IMG/VR virus record: IMGVR_UViG_3300035564_000053
Span: 1 to 24,234 of that record
From: a virus
Strand: one strand, 5' to 3'
Length of the DNA: 24,234 bases
The translations under genes were made by a program, and so were the position numbers. Of this stretch, positions 8,620 to 15,496 are shown piece after piece. The notes beneath the pieces were generated by a model. That model ran no database searches. It was not told where the DNA came from and saw only the letters and a list, made by a program, of their open reading frames with translations. The stretch's first letter is position 1. Each line of letters opens with the position of its first letter.

Positions 8620-9295
8620 GTATTGGTTCTGGACATTGACAGAATCGGGAGAGATTGCTCTTAAGGTCGGCACGCAATACCATATCGTCGATCTTAAGCA
8701 GGCGGGTGCTGATCCTCGCATGTTCGATATGCTCACCGATTCAAAGCTTCACGCAGTGATGAAGGGCGATATTTTACGGTTTGTTATCGACTACCTGTTT
8801 GGTGGATTTTATGCCGATGCTGATGTGGTCGTGTTGAATTTGCAAGAGTCGTTCCTCGAAATGGATTATGTGTGTGGATATGAAAGAGAGCGCGGCAGGG
8901 CTGGACGGCCAGGAATAGGACTTGAGCATAGACCTGTTTGTACAGGGTTCTTTGGTGCTCCGCCACGCTCGCCAGTCAACGAAGCAATGGTCAATAACAT
9001 TCTTCTTGGGTATGAAGCGATGCGTGCATCGAACAAGTATCCTGCCGACATGTGGGACGTGATAGCGTTGACAGTTGATCCGCTTGTAAAAATATGCGAA
9101 CGCTTCAACGTAAAACCGTTTAACAAAGAATATTTCTTTCCCTATCCAATCCCCCAGATAACGCCGCCATTTTCTATTCACTACTATGCGGGTACCGAGC
9201 CTGGCGGATGGACATTTGACCACTGCAAAAATGAGGATTGCCCGCGGTGTCCTGAATTAAAAACCTGTAAAATCAGCCGAGTTGGGAGGAGATAA
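8510..9295 (+). CDS. GT32-like glycosyltransferase C with Cys-rich tail
   Basis: 261 aa from ATG 8510 (AGGAAAGGG ends 5 nt upstream); GTG 8504 is an alternative adding two residues. It shows 'MIPKIIHQVWPGRDPIPERL', 'VMKGDILRFVIDYLFGGFYA' with DXD D103-A-D105, and 'IHYYAGTEPGGWTF' near the end. The Ala within DXD is tolerated because only the acids bind metal and nucleotide-sugar. Unlike A and B it ends in HCKNEDCPRCPELKTC, a C-x4-C-x2-C-x5-C arrangement that could bind zinc. Third of three tandem paralogues; a cytoplasmic enzyme with unknown donor and acceptor. Followed immediately by the methyltransferase (TAAATG). Confidence 0.83.
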   Translation: MIPKIIHQVWPGRDPIPERLVSFMAATSKYSRDHSFEYWFWTLTESGEIALKVGTQYHIVDLKQAGADPRMFDMLTDSKLHAVMKGDILRFVIDYLFGGFYADADVVVLNLQESFLEMDYVCGYERERGRAGRPGIGLEHRPVCTGFFGAPPRSPVNEAMVNNILLGYEAMRASNKYPADMWDVIALTVDPLVKICERFNVKPFNKEYFFPYPIPQITPPFSIHYYAGTEPGGWTFDHCKNEDCPRCPELKTCKISRVGRR

Positions 9296-9820
9296 ATGTA
9301 CATCGACAGAAAAAAATATTATCGAATTTCACCACAACTTTATGGTGGATTAATAAACCTTCTTCTCACGCTCCCTCTATCCATGAAGAAGATGACGGCG
9401 GTAGAGATCGGGTCGTACATAGGGGAATCAGCAAACATTCTTTCCCTGTTTTTCAGCGATGTGATTTGCATTGATCCTATGCTAGACCCGAGCGTGCAGC
9501 AGATTTTTGAGTCAAACACCAGGGGTCGGAACATTGGGCTTATCCCGAAAACGTCCAGGGATGCACACGTTGATCTTTATTCTGGGTCATACGGCCTTGT
9601 CTACATTGACGGAATTCACACGCACCCTGAGGTCAAAGCCGACATCTCAAATTATTATCCGAAAGTGGCGCCCGAGTGCTATATCGGTGGACACGACTAT
9701 GGACCTGGACCAGAGAACGCGGGCGTGGTACAGGCGGTAAACGAAGCGTTCGGAGAACCGGACTTCACATTTTCTGATGAATCATGGCTTGTAAAAAAGA
9801 CACCGGGACGAATGAAATGA
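9296..9820 (+). CDS. Class I SAM-dependent methyltransferase (Methyltransf_24-like)
   Basis: 174 aa. Motif I is VEIGSYIGES (36-45), followed by an acidic motif II 'DVICIDPML', and later 'LVYIDGIHTHPEVKADI' and 'PECYIGGHDYGP', which match the small class I methyltransferases often found with glycosyltransferases (CmcI / Methyltransf_24-like). It would transfer a methyl group from S-adenosylmethionine, plausibly to a sugar added by the upstream enzymes. GGGAGGAG precedes ATG 9296; the preceding stop is adjacent (TAAATG) and the next gene overlaps as ATGA. An intact Rossmann core makes activity likely, but the substrate is inferred only from context. Confidence 0.83.
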   Translation: MYIDRKKYYRISPQLYGGLINLLLTLPLSMKKMTAVEIGSYIGESANILSLFFSDVICIDPMLDPSVQQIFESNTRGRNIGLIPKTSRDAHVDLYSGSYGLVYIDGIHTHPEVKADISNYYPKVAPECYIGGHDYGPGPENAGVVQAVNEAFGEPDFTFSDESWLVKKTPGRMK

Positions 9821-10047
9821 AGACAATCGACGCCACCGACACCATAGAACGCATGCTCAAGAAAGTGGTCGATGAAAACCGGCACACTGGATGCATCGAC
9901 GTCCATATTGAGTGCAATCAGGGAGGCGTTCGGGCGATGAAAGTGGCGGTGAGTTCCAAGATTGCTGCCGGAGAAATAAGGACATCTATCTTCGAATTTG
10001 GAGGCAGCAAACCCGATGTGGTTGAGCCGGTAGAACCAGGCTTTTAA
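9817..10047 (+). CDS. Small hypothetical protein, 76 aa, end of cargo cassette
   Basis: Start chosen at ATG 9817 because it overlaps the methyltransferase stop (ATGA). The product has an N-terminal helix (DTIERMLKKVVDENRHTG) and then a beta-rich part 'CIDVHIECNQGGVRAMKVAV', faintly like the small phage proteins of DUF2292 type, but I cannot assign it. The C-terminus is Pro/Val/Glu-rich. It is the last gene before the promoter and terminator at 10055-10200 and closes the packaging-plus-modification transcript. Confidence 0.68.
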   Translation: MKTIDATDTIERMLKKVVDENRHTGCIDVHIECNQGGVRAMKVAVSSKIAAGEIRTSIFEFGGSKPDVVEPVEPGF

Positions 10048-10054
10048 AAAAACC

Positions 10055-10083
10055 TTGCACCTAAATACATTTTGTGGTATATT
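10055..10083 (+). promoter_or_regulatory. Strong sigma70-type promoter
   Basis: TTGCAC (10055-10060), 17 nt, TATATT (10078-10083) lies 8 nt after the preceding stop. The predicted transcript starts near 10090. This is the best rightward promoter I find in the window and matches the architecture of the leftward promoter at 2247-2275. Confidence 0.68.
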
Positions 10084-10089
10084 AAGGTC

Positions 10090-10200
10090 TGAAGCAGTAC
10101 TTTATCTTGTGATGTAGGTTTCCGGATTCTTTTTCGCCACCCGAGAAAGGGTGACCCGAATAAGCCCGGTTCCAGCCAAAAGCTGGGATCGGGCTTTTTT
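10090..10200 (+). ncRNA. Candidate ~110-nt small RNA or attenuated leader
   Basis: Bounded by the promoter at 10055-10083 and the terminator at 10163-10200. Inside are a hairpin CACCC-GAGAAA-GGGTG (10138-10153) and flanking complementary pieces CCGGATTC (10122-10129) with GAAT (10158-10161) and CCGG (10166-10169). The last piece belongs to the terminator's 5' arm, so the upstream fold and the terminator cannot both form fully. That is the arrangement of an attenuator. No known riboswitch or hammerhead core was recognised. No open frame with a credible start lies within it. Confidence 0.45.
10163..10200 (+). terminator. Intrinsic terminator upstream of DUF2213 gene
   Basis: A 14-bp stem with two G-U pairs (arms 10163-10176 and 10182-10195, AGCCCGG... 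paired with ...CGGGCT), a CAAAA loop and a run of six T (10195-10200). This is a textbook rho-independent terminator. It lies only 29 nt before the next start codon, leaving no space for another promoter. Confidence 0.85.
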
Positions 10201-10229
10201 ATTGTCCACACTTCTCGAAAGTCAAGCAA

Positions 10230-11477
10230 ATGCCGAAAACGATAGCAGACGTCCAGCGGATCGACAAAGCCAGGATCGTCGGGGCCATTAAAAAGACCGA
10301 TGACGGCTATCTGCAAGGCACCGCGGTTGTGGCACGCTCGGGGATTTTGGAATACTTCGAAGGTGGCAAAACAGTCCGCGAGCTCGTGCGTCCTGAAACC
10401 CTTGCAAAAGCAGATTCACTTGATACGCTAAAAATGAAGCCCGTCACCAATGATCATCCCTCCGTCCGCCTTCTCACTCCACAGAACGTCAAAAACTTCC
10501 AAGTGGGAACAACAGGTGATAACGTCAAGGTGGATGATGGGCTTCTCTATTCCTCAGTCACCATTAACGATAGCGCAGCGATTCAGGCTGTTGAACGTGG
10601 CAAACGGGAACTGTCCTGCGGGTACACGTGCGACCTGCTTGAGCAGCCGGGTACCTGGACGACTGGCGAGAAGTATGACCGTGAACAAATTAACCGCAAG
10701 TATAACCATGTTGCGATATGTGACCTCGGGCGAGCCGGTTCCGTTGCGTCGCTTCACCTTGATGCGGCGGATGTTTACGAATGCGGGGAAGTAAAATTCA
10801 AAGACGATTCTTTAAAAACAGATATTAAACCTCTTCAAAGGAGCAGACCAATGCCCGTTCCCATAACCATCAACGGTATCACGTATAACGATCAGGCGCC
10901 GGAAGTGGCGAAGCATATCGAGACGCTGGTATCGGATCTCGCCAAGGCAAAGACGGATAGCGCCAATGCCATTGCCGCGATCCAGACCAAGCTCGATGCA
11001 GCGACCGCCGCCACAACCGCCGTCCAGACCAAGCTCGATGCCGCAAATGTGGAAATCGCTGCTCTTCCTGCGAAGATCATCGCGGCAGGGAAAACCCGCG
11101 CCGATCTCGTTGCACAGGCAAAACCGCACCTCGACAAAGCGGATACCGACAAGATCGACACGCTGAGCGACGCGCAGATCAAGCTTGCCGTGGCAAACAA
11201 GGCGTTCCCCGCGGCAAAGGACAAAATCGCCACGGTGAAAACGGACAACGCGGACGCGGTCGGCGTGTGGTACGAGGCGGCATTGACCGCGCTGAAGAAC
11301 GACAAGACGGATGCAGCAGCTGCAGCGAACCGCGTTGCTGCAAACGGTGCCGCGCATAACGACGGATCAGACAAAGGCGCGGAAGGTGACAAGAAACCGA
11401 AGACCAAAGAAGACGCGGAATCGGAAGTGTGCAACCGTTTCAAGAAAACATCGAACCGCGACGCGCTCATGAAGTAA
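10230..11477 (+). CDS. DUF2213 family: fused prohead protease and scaffold
   Basis: 415 aa. Residues ~1-200 match DUF2213: 'KMKPVTNDHPSVRLLTPQN' with H76, 'GKRELSCGYTCDL' with S129, and 'NHVAICDLGRAGSVASLHLD' with H160. These His/Ser residues are candidates for a serine protease site as in prohead proteases. Residues ~208-415 are Ala/Lys/Asp-rich helical coiled coil ending in a basic tail (KKTSNRDALMK), the character of a capsid scaffold. The ribosome site before ATG 10230 is weak (GAAAG), unlike the strong one before internal Met208. A 19-nt repeat (10981-10999 and 11023-11041) encodes two QTKLDAA units 14 codons apart. Position just before cement and capsid genes fits head maturation. Confidence 0.82.
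   Translation: MPKTIADVQRIDKARIVGAIKKTDDGYLQGTAVVARSGILEYFEGGKTVRELVRPETLAKADSLDTLKMKPVTNDHPSVRLLTPQNVKNFQVGTTGDNVKVDDGLLYSSVTINDSAAIQAVERGKRELSCGYTCDLLEQPGTWTTGEKYDREQINRKYNHVAICDLGRAGSVASLHLDAADVYECGEVKFKDDSLKTDIKPLQRSRPMPVPITINGITYNDQAPEVAKHIETLVSDLAKAKTDSANAIAAIQTKLDAATAATTAVQTKLDAANVEIAALPAKIIAAGKTRADLVAQAKPHLDKADTDKIDTLSDAQIKLAVANKAFPAAKDKIATVKTDNADAVGVWYEAALTALKNDKTDAAAAANRVAANGAAHNDGSDKGAEGDKKPKTKEDAESEVCNRFKKTSNRDALMK
10851..11477 (+). CDS. Nested scaffold protein from internal start (in frame with DUF2213 gene)
   Basis: In-frame ATG 10851 is preceded by AAAGGAG (10837-10843) with a 7-nt spacer, a much better ribosome site than that of the full-length gene. Initiation here gives a 208-aa product starting MPVPITINGITYND that contains exactly the helical scaffold half and its basic C-terminus, without the protease half. 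This mirrors lambda C/Nu3, where scaffold is translated from an internal start in the protease gene. Inferred from sequence only, but the boundary falls precisely at the domain junction. Confidence 0.68.
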   Translation: MPVPITINGITYNDQAPEVAKHIETLVSDLAKAKTDSANAIAAIQTKLDAATAATTAVQTKLDAANVEIAALPAKIIAAGKTRADLVAQAKPHLDKADTDKIDTLSDAQIKLAVANKAFPAAKDKIATVKTDNADAVGVWYEAALTALKNDKTDAAAAANRVAANGAAHNDGSDKGAEGDKKPKTKEDAESEVCNRFKKTSNRDALMK

Positions 11478-11536
11478 GGACCTGAACCGAAAAACAAGTA
11501 AACAAAACTCATAACCATTTCCAAAGGGGAAAGACA

Positions 11537-12358
11537 ATGAATATACCGCAGACCGCTTACAACCTGTACTTCACCAAGGCCATTCTTGGCATGCAGGCAA
11601 TCGCCACGGAAACGTGCGACAAATTCAGCAGAATCGCAAGCGGCATCGTGTACTACGGCCGCGCGCTCATTCAATCCCGCCTGTATGACGGCGTGTGCCG
11701 TCTGCCGCGGGCAAATAAATTCGTGGTGACCGTCTCAGGCGAAATGGCTGCGGGGAACATCGTTACCGCAATCACCCATGGCAAAGCGAAGAATGGCGAG
11801 GTGGACGCTTCGACTGCCATTACAACCATCACCACCGAATTCACCAGCACGCTTGCAGAGACTCTCGCCCAGCACGCAGCTGATATCGCCGCCGCGATGT
11901 CAGACTGCTATTCCTGTATAGCGGCAGGAGCGACAACGCTCACCTTTATCGGTGACTGCGATGACATCACAGCCGTCGCAACGTCCTTCACCAGTCCCGG
12001 CGAGTATGATACCGCGGCCGCCACAACCGCAATTTCGACGCAGGATGCAGTGAGCGATATCTGCGGCGTTTCGTATCTCGACCACGCCAGGCAGCAGCAA
12101 ATTTCCGGCGCCACCTATTACATGGACACAGAGCCCGTCAACATCATGCGGAAGGGCACAATCTGGGTTTACGGCGAAGAAGCGGTTGTTCCCGCATCGA
12201 CGGTGTATGCGCGCCTGCTCGTCAACACCGCAAATTATGCGGGCTATTTCGGCAAGAGCGCCGATTCGTCCAAATGCGTCGCGCTGGTCGGATCGAAGTA
12301 CCAGCAGTCAATCGTGACTGCCGATCTGGTTCCGTTGATAGTGAACCTCCCTCAGTAA
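11537..12358 (+). CDS. Structural cement/decoration protein (Gp24-like)
   Basis: 273 aa. It shares the pattern of phage cement proteins encoded next to DUF2184 capsids: N-terminal 'IASGIVYYGRALIQ', a Thr/Ala-rich central insertion (residues ~80-170), and the C-terminal 'NIMRKGTIWVYGEEAVVPAS' and 'VYARLLVNT' barrel motif. Such proteins sit on capsid local threefold axes and stabilise the shell. The central Ala/Thr-rich part (about 90 residues) could be a surface-exposed insertion. AAAGGGG precedes ATG 11537. It shares a 14-nt 5' leader word (AAACTCATAACCAT, 11505-11518) with the sheath gene (16290-16303). Confidence 0.72.
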   Translation: MNIPQTAYNLYFTKAILGMQAIATETCDKFSRIASGIVYYGRALIQSRLYDGVCRLPRANKFVVTVSGEMAAGNIVTAITHGKAKNGEVDASTAITTITTEFTSTLAETLAQHAADIAAAMSDCYSCIAAGATTLTFIGDCDDITAVATSFTSPGEYDTAAATTAISTQDAVSDICGVSYLDHARQQQISGATYYMDTEPVNIMRKGTIWVYGEEAVVPASTVYARLLVNTANYAGYFGKSADSSKCVALVGSKYQQSIVTADLVPLIVNLPQ

Positions 12359-12418
12359 CGGCAAAGCCTGGGAGTTGAAAAAGTCATAAGTAAACAACCT
12401 TTCAAAAGGAGAAACAGT

Positions 12419-13519
12419 ATGCCGAAAGTAATCAGGTTTGACGGAAAAGAGGGGACGGATTTCCTGGGCCACCTCGCAACGCGCCTTGATGACGTTGCAG
12501 TCTCCAGGGGATATCGGTTCGACACCGCCGGTCAGAGTCTCTCCGTGTGGTTTCAGCGTCAGCTGGAATACATCGAGAGCGACCTGAATTTTGTCGAGTA
12601 TGGCGAGCTTTCCTCGTGGAAGCACATACCCATCGAATCAAAAGGCGGCGACAACAAGTGGTACACCTGGCGCTTGTTCGACAAGGTCGGAAAATGGAAG
12701 ATCGGTGGGACCGACAGTGACGATATTCCCGAAGTCAACATCATGGGCGCCGAGCTGCCCGTACCGATCCGGCCGCTCACCGGCGGATTCAAGTACAACG
12801 TGCAGGAGCTCCTTGACGGCAAACAGGCTGCACAGAACAATCCGAACGCTCCCTCGATCATGGTCGAGCAGCAGAAGGCCACGGCTTGCATGGAAGCGTA
12901 TCAGCAGATCGTCGACCAGATTTGCTGGTTTGCCGACCCGTCCTCGCCGGTTTACGCTGGCCTTACCGGGATTTTCTACAACACATACATCCCGACAGTG
13001 TCGGCAGCGACCGGTACGTCATCGAGCAAGGTGACGTGGTTCAACGCTCTCGGCGTGCCGCAGAAAACCCCCGACGAAGTGCTGGTCGACCTCAACGCTC
13101 CGCTCACCGCAATCCGGGTGAACACGTTGAATCGCTATTCGGCTGACGCAGTGCTCATGCCGATCCAGCATTTCAACTATCTGGCCAACACCCGTATCCA
13201 GGACGTGACCGGAAAAACGATTCTCAAGTTCTGGCTTGAGACGCATCCGGAAATCACGACGCTGGATATCTGCGTACCGTGCCTTAATGTGCCCGCGGGT
13301 GGAAGCCTGGCAGTGGCAACCGACGTCATACTGTACTTCAAGAAGAGTGCCGACGTCGTGAAACTGGTTCTTCCTCGCCAGTTCACTATGCAGCCCATCC
13401 AGGAAGTCGGGTTCAACTACAAGATCCCGTGCTGGGCGACGACTGCCGGTGTCATCACCAAGCGGCCGAAGGCCATGGCGATGCTCATAGGAACGTCGAC
13501 CAACGCAGTAGGATCGTAG
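12419..13519 (+). CDS. Major capsid protein (DUF2184, HK97 fold)
   Basis: 366 aa. Recognisable DUF2184 features are 'FFVEYGEL'-type N-arm text (NFVEYGELSSWKHIPI), 'VNIMGAELPVPIRPLTGGFK', the 'VEQQKATACMEAYQQIVDQI' spine helix, 'DLNAPLTAIRVNT', 'AVLMPIQHFNYLANTRI' and the C-terminal 'PCWATTAGVITKRPKAM'. It is the main shell protein, assembled on the scaffold encoded just upstream. Strong ribosome site AAAAGGAG before ATG 12419. A stable hairpin follows the stop (13538-13563), common after highly expressed capsid genes. Length is normal for the family, with no clear N-terminal propeptide. Confidence 0.9.
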   Translation: MPKVIRFDGKEGTDFLGHLATRLDDVAVSRGYRFDTAGQSLSVWFQRQLEYIESDLNFVEYGELSSWKHIPIESKGGDNKWYTWRLFDKVGKWKIGGTDSDDIPEVNIMGAELPVPIRPLTGGFKYNVQELLDGKQAAQNNPNAPSIMVEQQKATACMEAYQQIVDQICWFADPSSPVYAGLTGIFYNTYIPTVSAATGTSSSKVTWFNALGVPQKTPDEVLVDLNAPLTAIRVNTLNRYSADAVLMPIQHFNYLANTRIQDVTGKTILKFWLETHPEITTLDICVPCLNVPAGGSLAVATDVILYFKKSADVVKLVLPRQFTMQPIQEVGFNYKIPCWATTAGVITKRPKAMAMLIGTSTNAVGS

Positions 13520-13537
13520 ACAAGCAGACAACATCAC

Positions 13538-13563
13538 GGCGGGGCGGCATCTGCTTCCCCGCC
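13538..13563 (+). other. GC-rich hairpin after capsid gene
   Basis: GGCGGGG (13538-13544) pairs perfectly with CCCCGCC (13557-13563) around a 12-nt loop, 18 nt after the capsid stop. No T run follows, so it is not a classic terminator. It may protect the capsid mRNA 3' end or partly lower downstream expression. Confidence 0.6.
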
Positions 13564-13596
13564 ATCTATCCAATCACTGTTTTACCGGAGGGTAAA

Positions 13597-14193
13597 ATGA
13601 TTCTTAATCGTAAAAGGCCGAATGACCACACGACGGCCGGGGTGACATTTCACCCGGGATCTCAATTCATCGCAGATGACTACTACCGGAAACATCTGAA
13701 GGGAAACAAGGATTTCCAGTCCCAGCTCGACGCGGGATTTATGGAAATAATGGTCCCGGCCGAAGAAAGTTTAACTGCGGAAAAAGAAGCTGCGGCTCTT
13801 TTATCAAAGGCGGAAAAAGCTCTGTCCGACAATGCAAAGGTTATTGCAGACGCAAAAACGCCTGATCAGACAAAGAAAGCCGCGCAGGATAAGGTCGCTG
13901 CGCTCCAGACGGATGTTGACAAGGCAAGAGAAAGCGCCAAGGATGCAGCAAACGGAAAACAGAAAACCTCTCTCGCCGAAACCATCGTGACGCTTCCGGA
14001 AATAAAAGCCATCACCATTATCAAGACGATCATCGATGGCGTGGAGCTCAAAGAAATATCGAAACTGGATAAGCGCCGCGAAGTTGTGGCGGCTGCCGAA
14101 GCACAAATTACCCTTCGGCAAGGCACCATGGACGGTATGGCCCCTGTTATTCCGAAGGCAACCGGCAACATTCCCATAGGGGATTTTGAATAA
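13597..14193 (+). CDS. Hypothetical coiled-coil head protein, 198 aa
   Basis: Start at ATG 13597 because GGAGGG lies 6 nt upstream; a longer frame back to 13429 runs through the capsid gene. No family is recognised. The N-terminal ~50 residues (TFHPGSQFIADDYYRKHLKGN) and C-terminal part (LRQGTMDGMAPVIPK) look folded, joined by a long Ala/Lys/Asp coiled coil at ~60-130. Location between capsid and DUF4054 connector suggests a head-completion or internal head role. The coiled coil resembles in style the scaffold upstream but shares no obvious repeat. Confidence 0.72.
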   Translation: MILNRKRPNDHTTAGVTFHPGSQFIADDYYRKHLKGNKDFQSQLDAGFMEIMVPAEESLTAEKEAAALLSKAEKALSDNAKVIADAKTPDQTKKAAQDKVAALQTDVDKARESAKDAANGKQKTSLAETIVTLPEIKAITIIKTIIDGVELKEISKLDKRREVVAAAEAQITLRQGTMDGMAPVIPKATGNIPIGDFE

Positions 14194-14583
14194 ATGTCAG
14201 TTTCAACCCTCATCTCTGCGATTGCCCCCGCGTATGCGTCCGACTCCCGCATTGCCATTTTTACAACGCTGGCAACGCAGCAAACCAGCCGGACGCATTT
14301 CGGACTGAATTACGAATATGCGGTGGCTCTCAGAGTTTGTCACATGATTTTTCGCGCACCGGCAAACGGCCCCGGAACACCAGGGGCCGTTACCAGCGCG
14401 GTCGAAGGTTCGGTTTCTCAGGCATATCAGATTTCTCCGGACCTTATGAAACGTTACGGCGATCTGTGCTGCTCCCCTTACGGCTGCATGCTGGCGAGCT
14501 TGATTGATGGGCATATTGTGGGACAGTTCGCAGTTGGAGGAGGGGCCGGATCACTGGCGACACAGCAAGGAAACAACATCTGA
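14194..14583 (+). CDS. DUF4054-type head-tail connector
   Basis: 129 aa. It shows the layout of DUF4054 adaptor proteins: 'VSTLISAIAPAYASDSRIAIF' at the N-terminus, 'YEYAVALRVCHMIFRAP', then the diagnostic 'AVEGSVSQAYQIS' and 'KRYGDLCCSPYGCMLASLI'. These are the first-ring connectors attached beneath the portal. A Gly-rich C-terminal end (GGGAGSLATQQ) is likely flexible. The start is TAAATG-adjacent to the preceding gene and the end overlaps the next as TGATG, placing it in the continuous head-to-neck operon. Confidence 0.78.
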   Translation: MSVSTLISAIAPAYASDSRIAIFTTLATQQTSRTHFGLNYEYAVALRVCHMIFRAPANGPGTPGAVTSAVEGSVSQAYQISPDLMKRYGDLCCSPYGCMLASLIDGHIVGQFAVGGGAGSLATQQGNNI

Positions 14584-15149
14584 TGCTTCGCCCAACCGTG
14601 GCAATAGAGGAAAAATCAAACGCGTTCGACGCGATGCGCGCAGACCTGAAACTGTTATCTGACGCATTCGTAAAAGTCGGTTTTCCTGAAGGCGCGAAGC
14701 CGGGAAAACCTAAAAATATTCTGGTTGATGCGAAGCCGTATGAGGACATGAGCGAAGTGGCGAGAATTGCAACGTGGAACGAATTCGGTGTCGCAAAAAC
14801 ACAGATTGAAACGATGCGCGGAATCATGACGGGCCGGTCTGCATCGAACTGGAAACTGCCGCCGCGAAATTTTTTCCGTTCCGCGGTCGACGGCAGCAAT
14901 GAGCAGTTGAAAAATGTTAAAGAGCGGCTGTATCAGCAGTTCCTGCTCGGCCGCCTGACCGCGGTTCAGGTCCTCGACAGCCTTGGTTTGTGGATGCAGG
15001 CAAAAATACGGAATTCAATTATCCACGGCAACTGGACGCCGAACGCACCGAGCACGATAAAGCAAAAAGGATCTTCGAAGCCGCTGATCGATTCGTCGCA
15101 GATGCTTAACTCTGTGACCTGGGTAAACAGTTTGTCGAAGGCGAAATAA
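14583..15149 (+). CDS. Putative neck/tail-completion protein (HK97 gp10- or Mu gpG-like)
   Basis: 188 aa. The features 'VKVGFPEGAKPG', 'VARIATWNEFGVAKTQ', 'LPPRNFFRSAVDGS' and C-terminal 'NAPSTIKQKGSSKPLIDSSQ' are shared by phage proteins that complete the tail or neck and contain the 'EFG...PPRPFFR...SKPLIDTGxMxxS' pattern. Position among the connector genes agrees. One-base overlaps on both sides (TGATG, TAATG). The exact ring position in the neck cannot be deduced. Confidence 0.7.
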   Translation: MLRPTVAIEEKSNAFDAMRADLKLLSDAFVKVGFPEGAKPGKPKNILVDAKPYEDMSEVARIATWNEFGVAKTQIETMRGIMTGRSASNWKLPPRNFFRSAVDGSNEQLKNVKERLYQQFLLGRLTAVQVLDSLGLWMQAKIRNSIIHGNWTPNAPSTIKQKGSSKPLIDSSQMLNSVTWVNSLSKAK

Positions 15150-15496
15150 TGCTTTTTTTCAACAGGAAAACTCTTTCGTGTAAACGCTTCGCAGAGGGAG
15201 CGCTTGATCATGGGGTGTATACGAAAGGAGCTGAAACGGCGTTCACGATCAAGGGCAGCGTGCAGGCGATCACTCCGGCTGAGCTTGCGCTGCTCGATGA
15301 AGGAAAAAGAACGAAGCAAAACAGCGTGATCATAACAGAGGACGTTCTTGCCCTGGCCACACAATCGACAAAGGCTGACTGGGTGGAGATCGAAGGCGAA
15401 CAGTACGAAGTGTCAGCAAAATCAAATTGGGACAATGGCGTTTTACCGAATAACCGTTATGTCGTGACGAAAATAGAAAACGCGCAGGATTATTAA
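15149..15496 (+). CDS. Putative head-closure / head-tail joining protein
   Basis: 115 aa, beta-rich. It reads 'TIKGSVQAITPAELALLDEGKRTKQNSVIITEDVLALA', then 'WVEIEGEQYEVSAKSNWDNG', the usual pattern of small head-closure (stopper) proteins that seal the connector and bind the tail. Gene order connector, completion protein, closure protein, terminator is standard. Overlaps the neck terminator start as TAATG. There is no cysteine-rich or enzymatic motif. Assigned from pattern and order. Confidence 0.66.
   Translation: MLFFNRKTLSCKRFAEGALDHGVYTKGAETAFTIKGSVQAITPAELALLDEGKRTKQNSVIITEDVLALATQSTKADWVEIEGEQYEVSAKSNWDNGVLPNNRYVVTKIENAQDY

Noticed and set aside
10090-10162. Hammerhead, twister or cyclic-di-GMP riboswitch in the leader
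   Set aside because: No CTGATGA/GAAA hammerhead core, no twister core and no conserved c-di-GMP aptamer text could be found, so it is left as an unclassified leader.
10892-11674. Long minus-strand open frame (260 codons)
   Set aside because: It is antisense to the scaffold coding region; Ala/Ser/Phe-rich composition is the shadow of Lys/Asp/Ala codons, and it has no family resemblance.
13429-13596. Longer N-terminus for the coiled-coil head protein
   Set aside because: It overlaps the capsid gene and the post-capsid hairpin; ATG 13597 has GGAGGG at good spacing.
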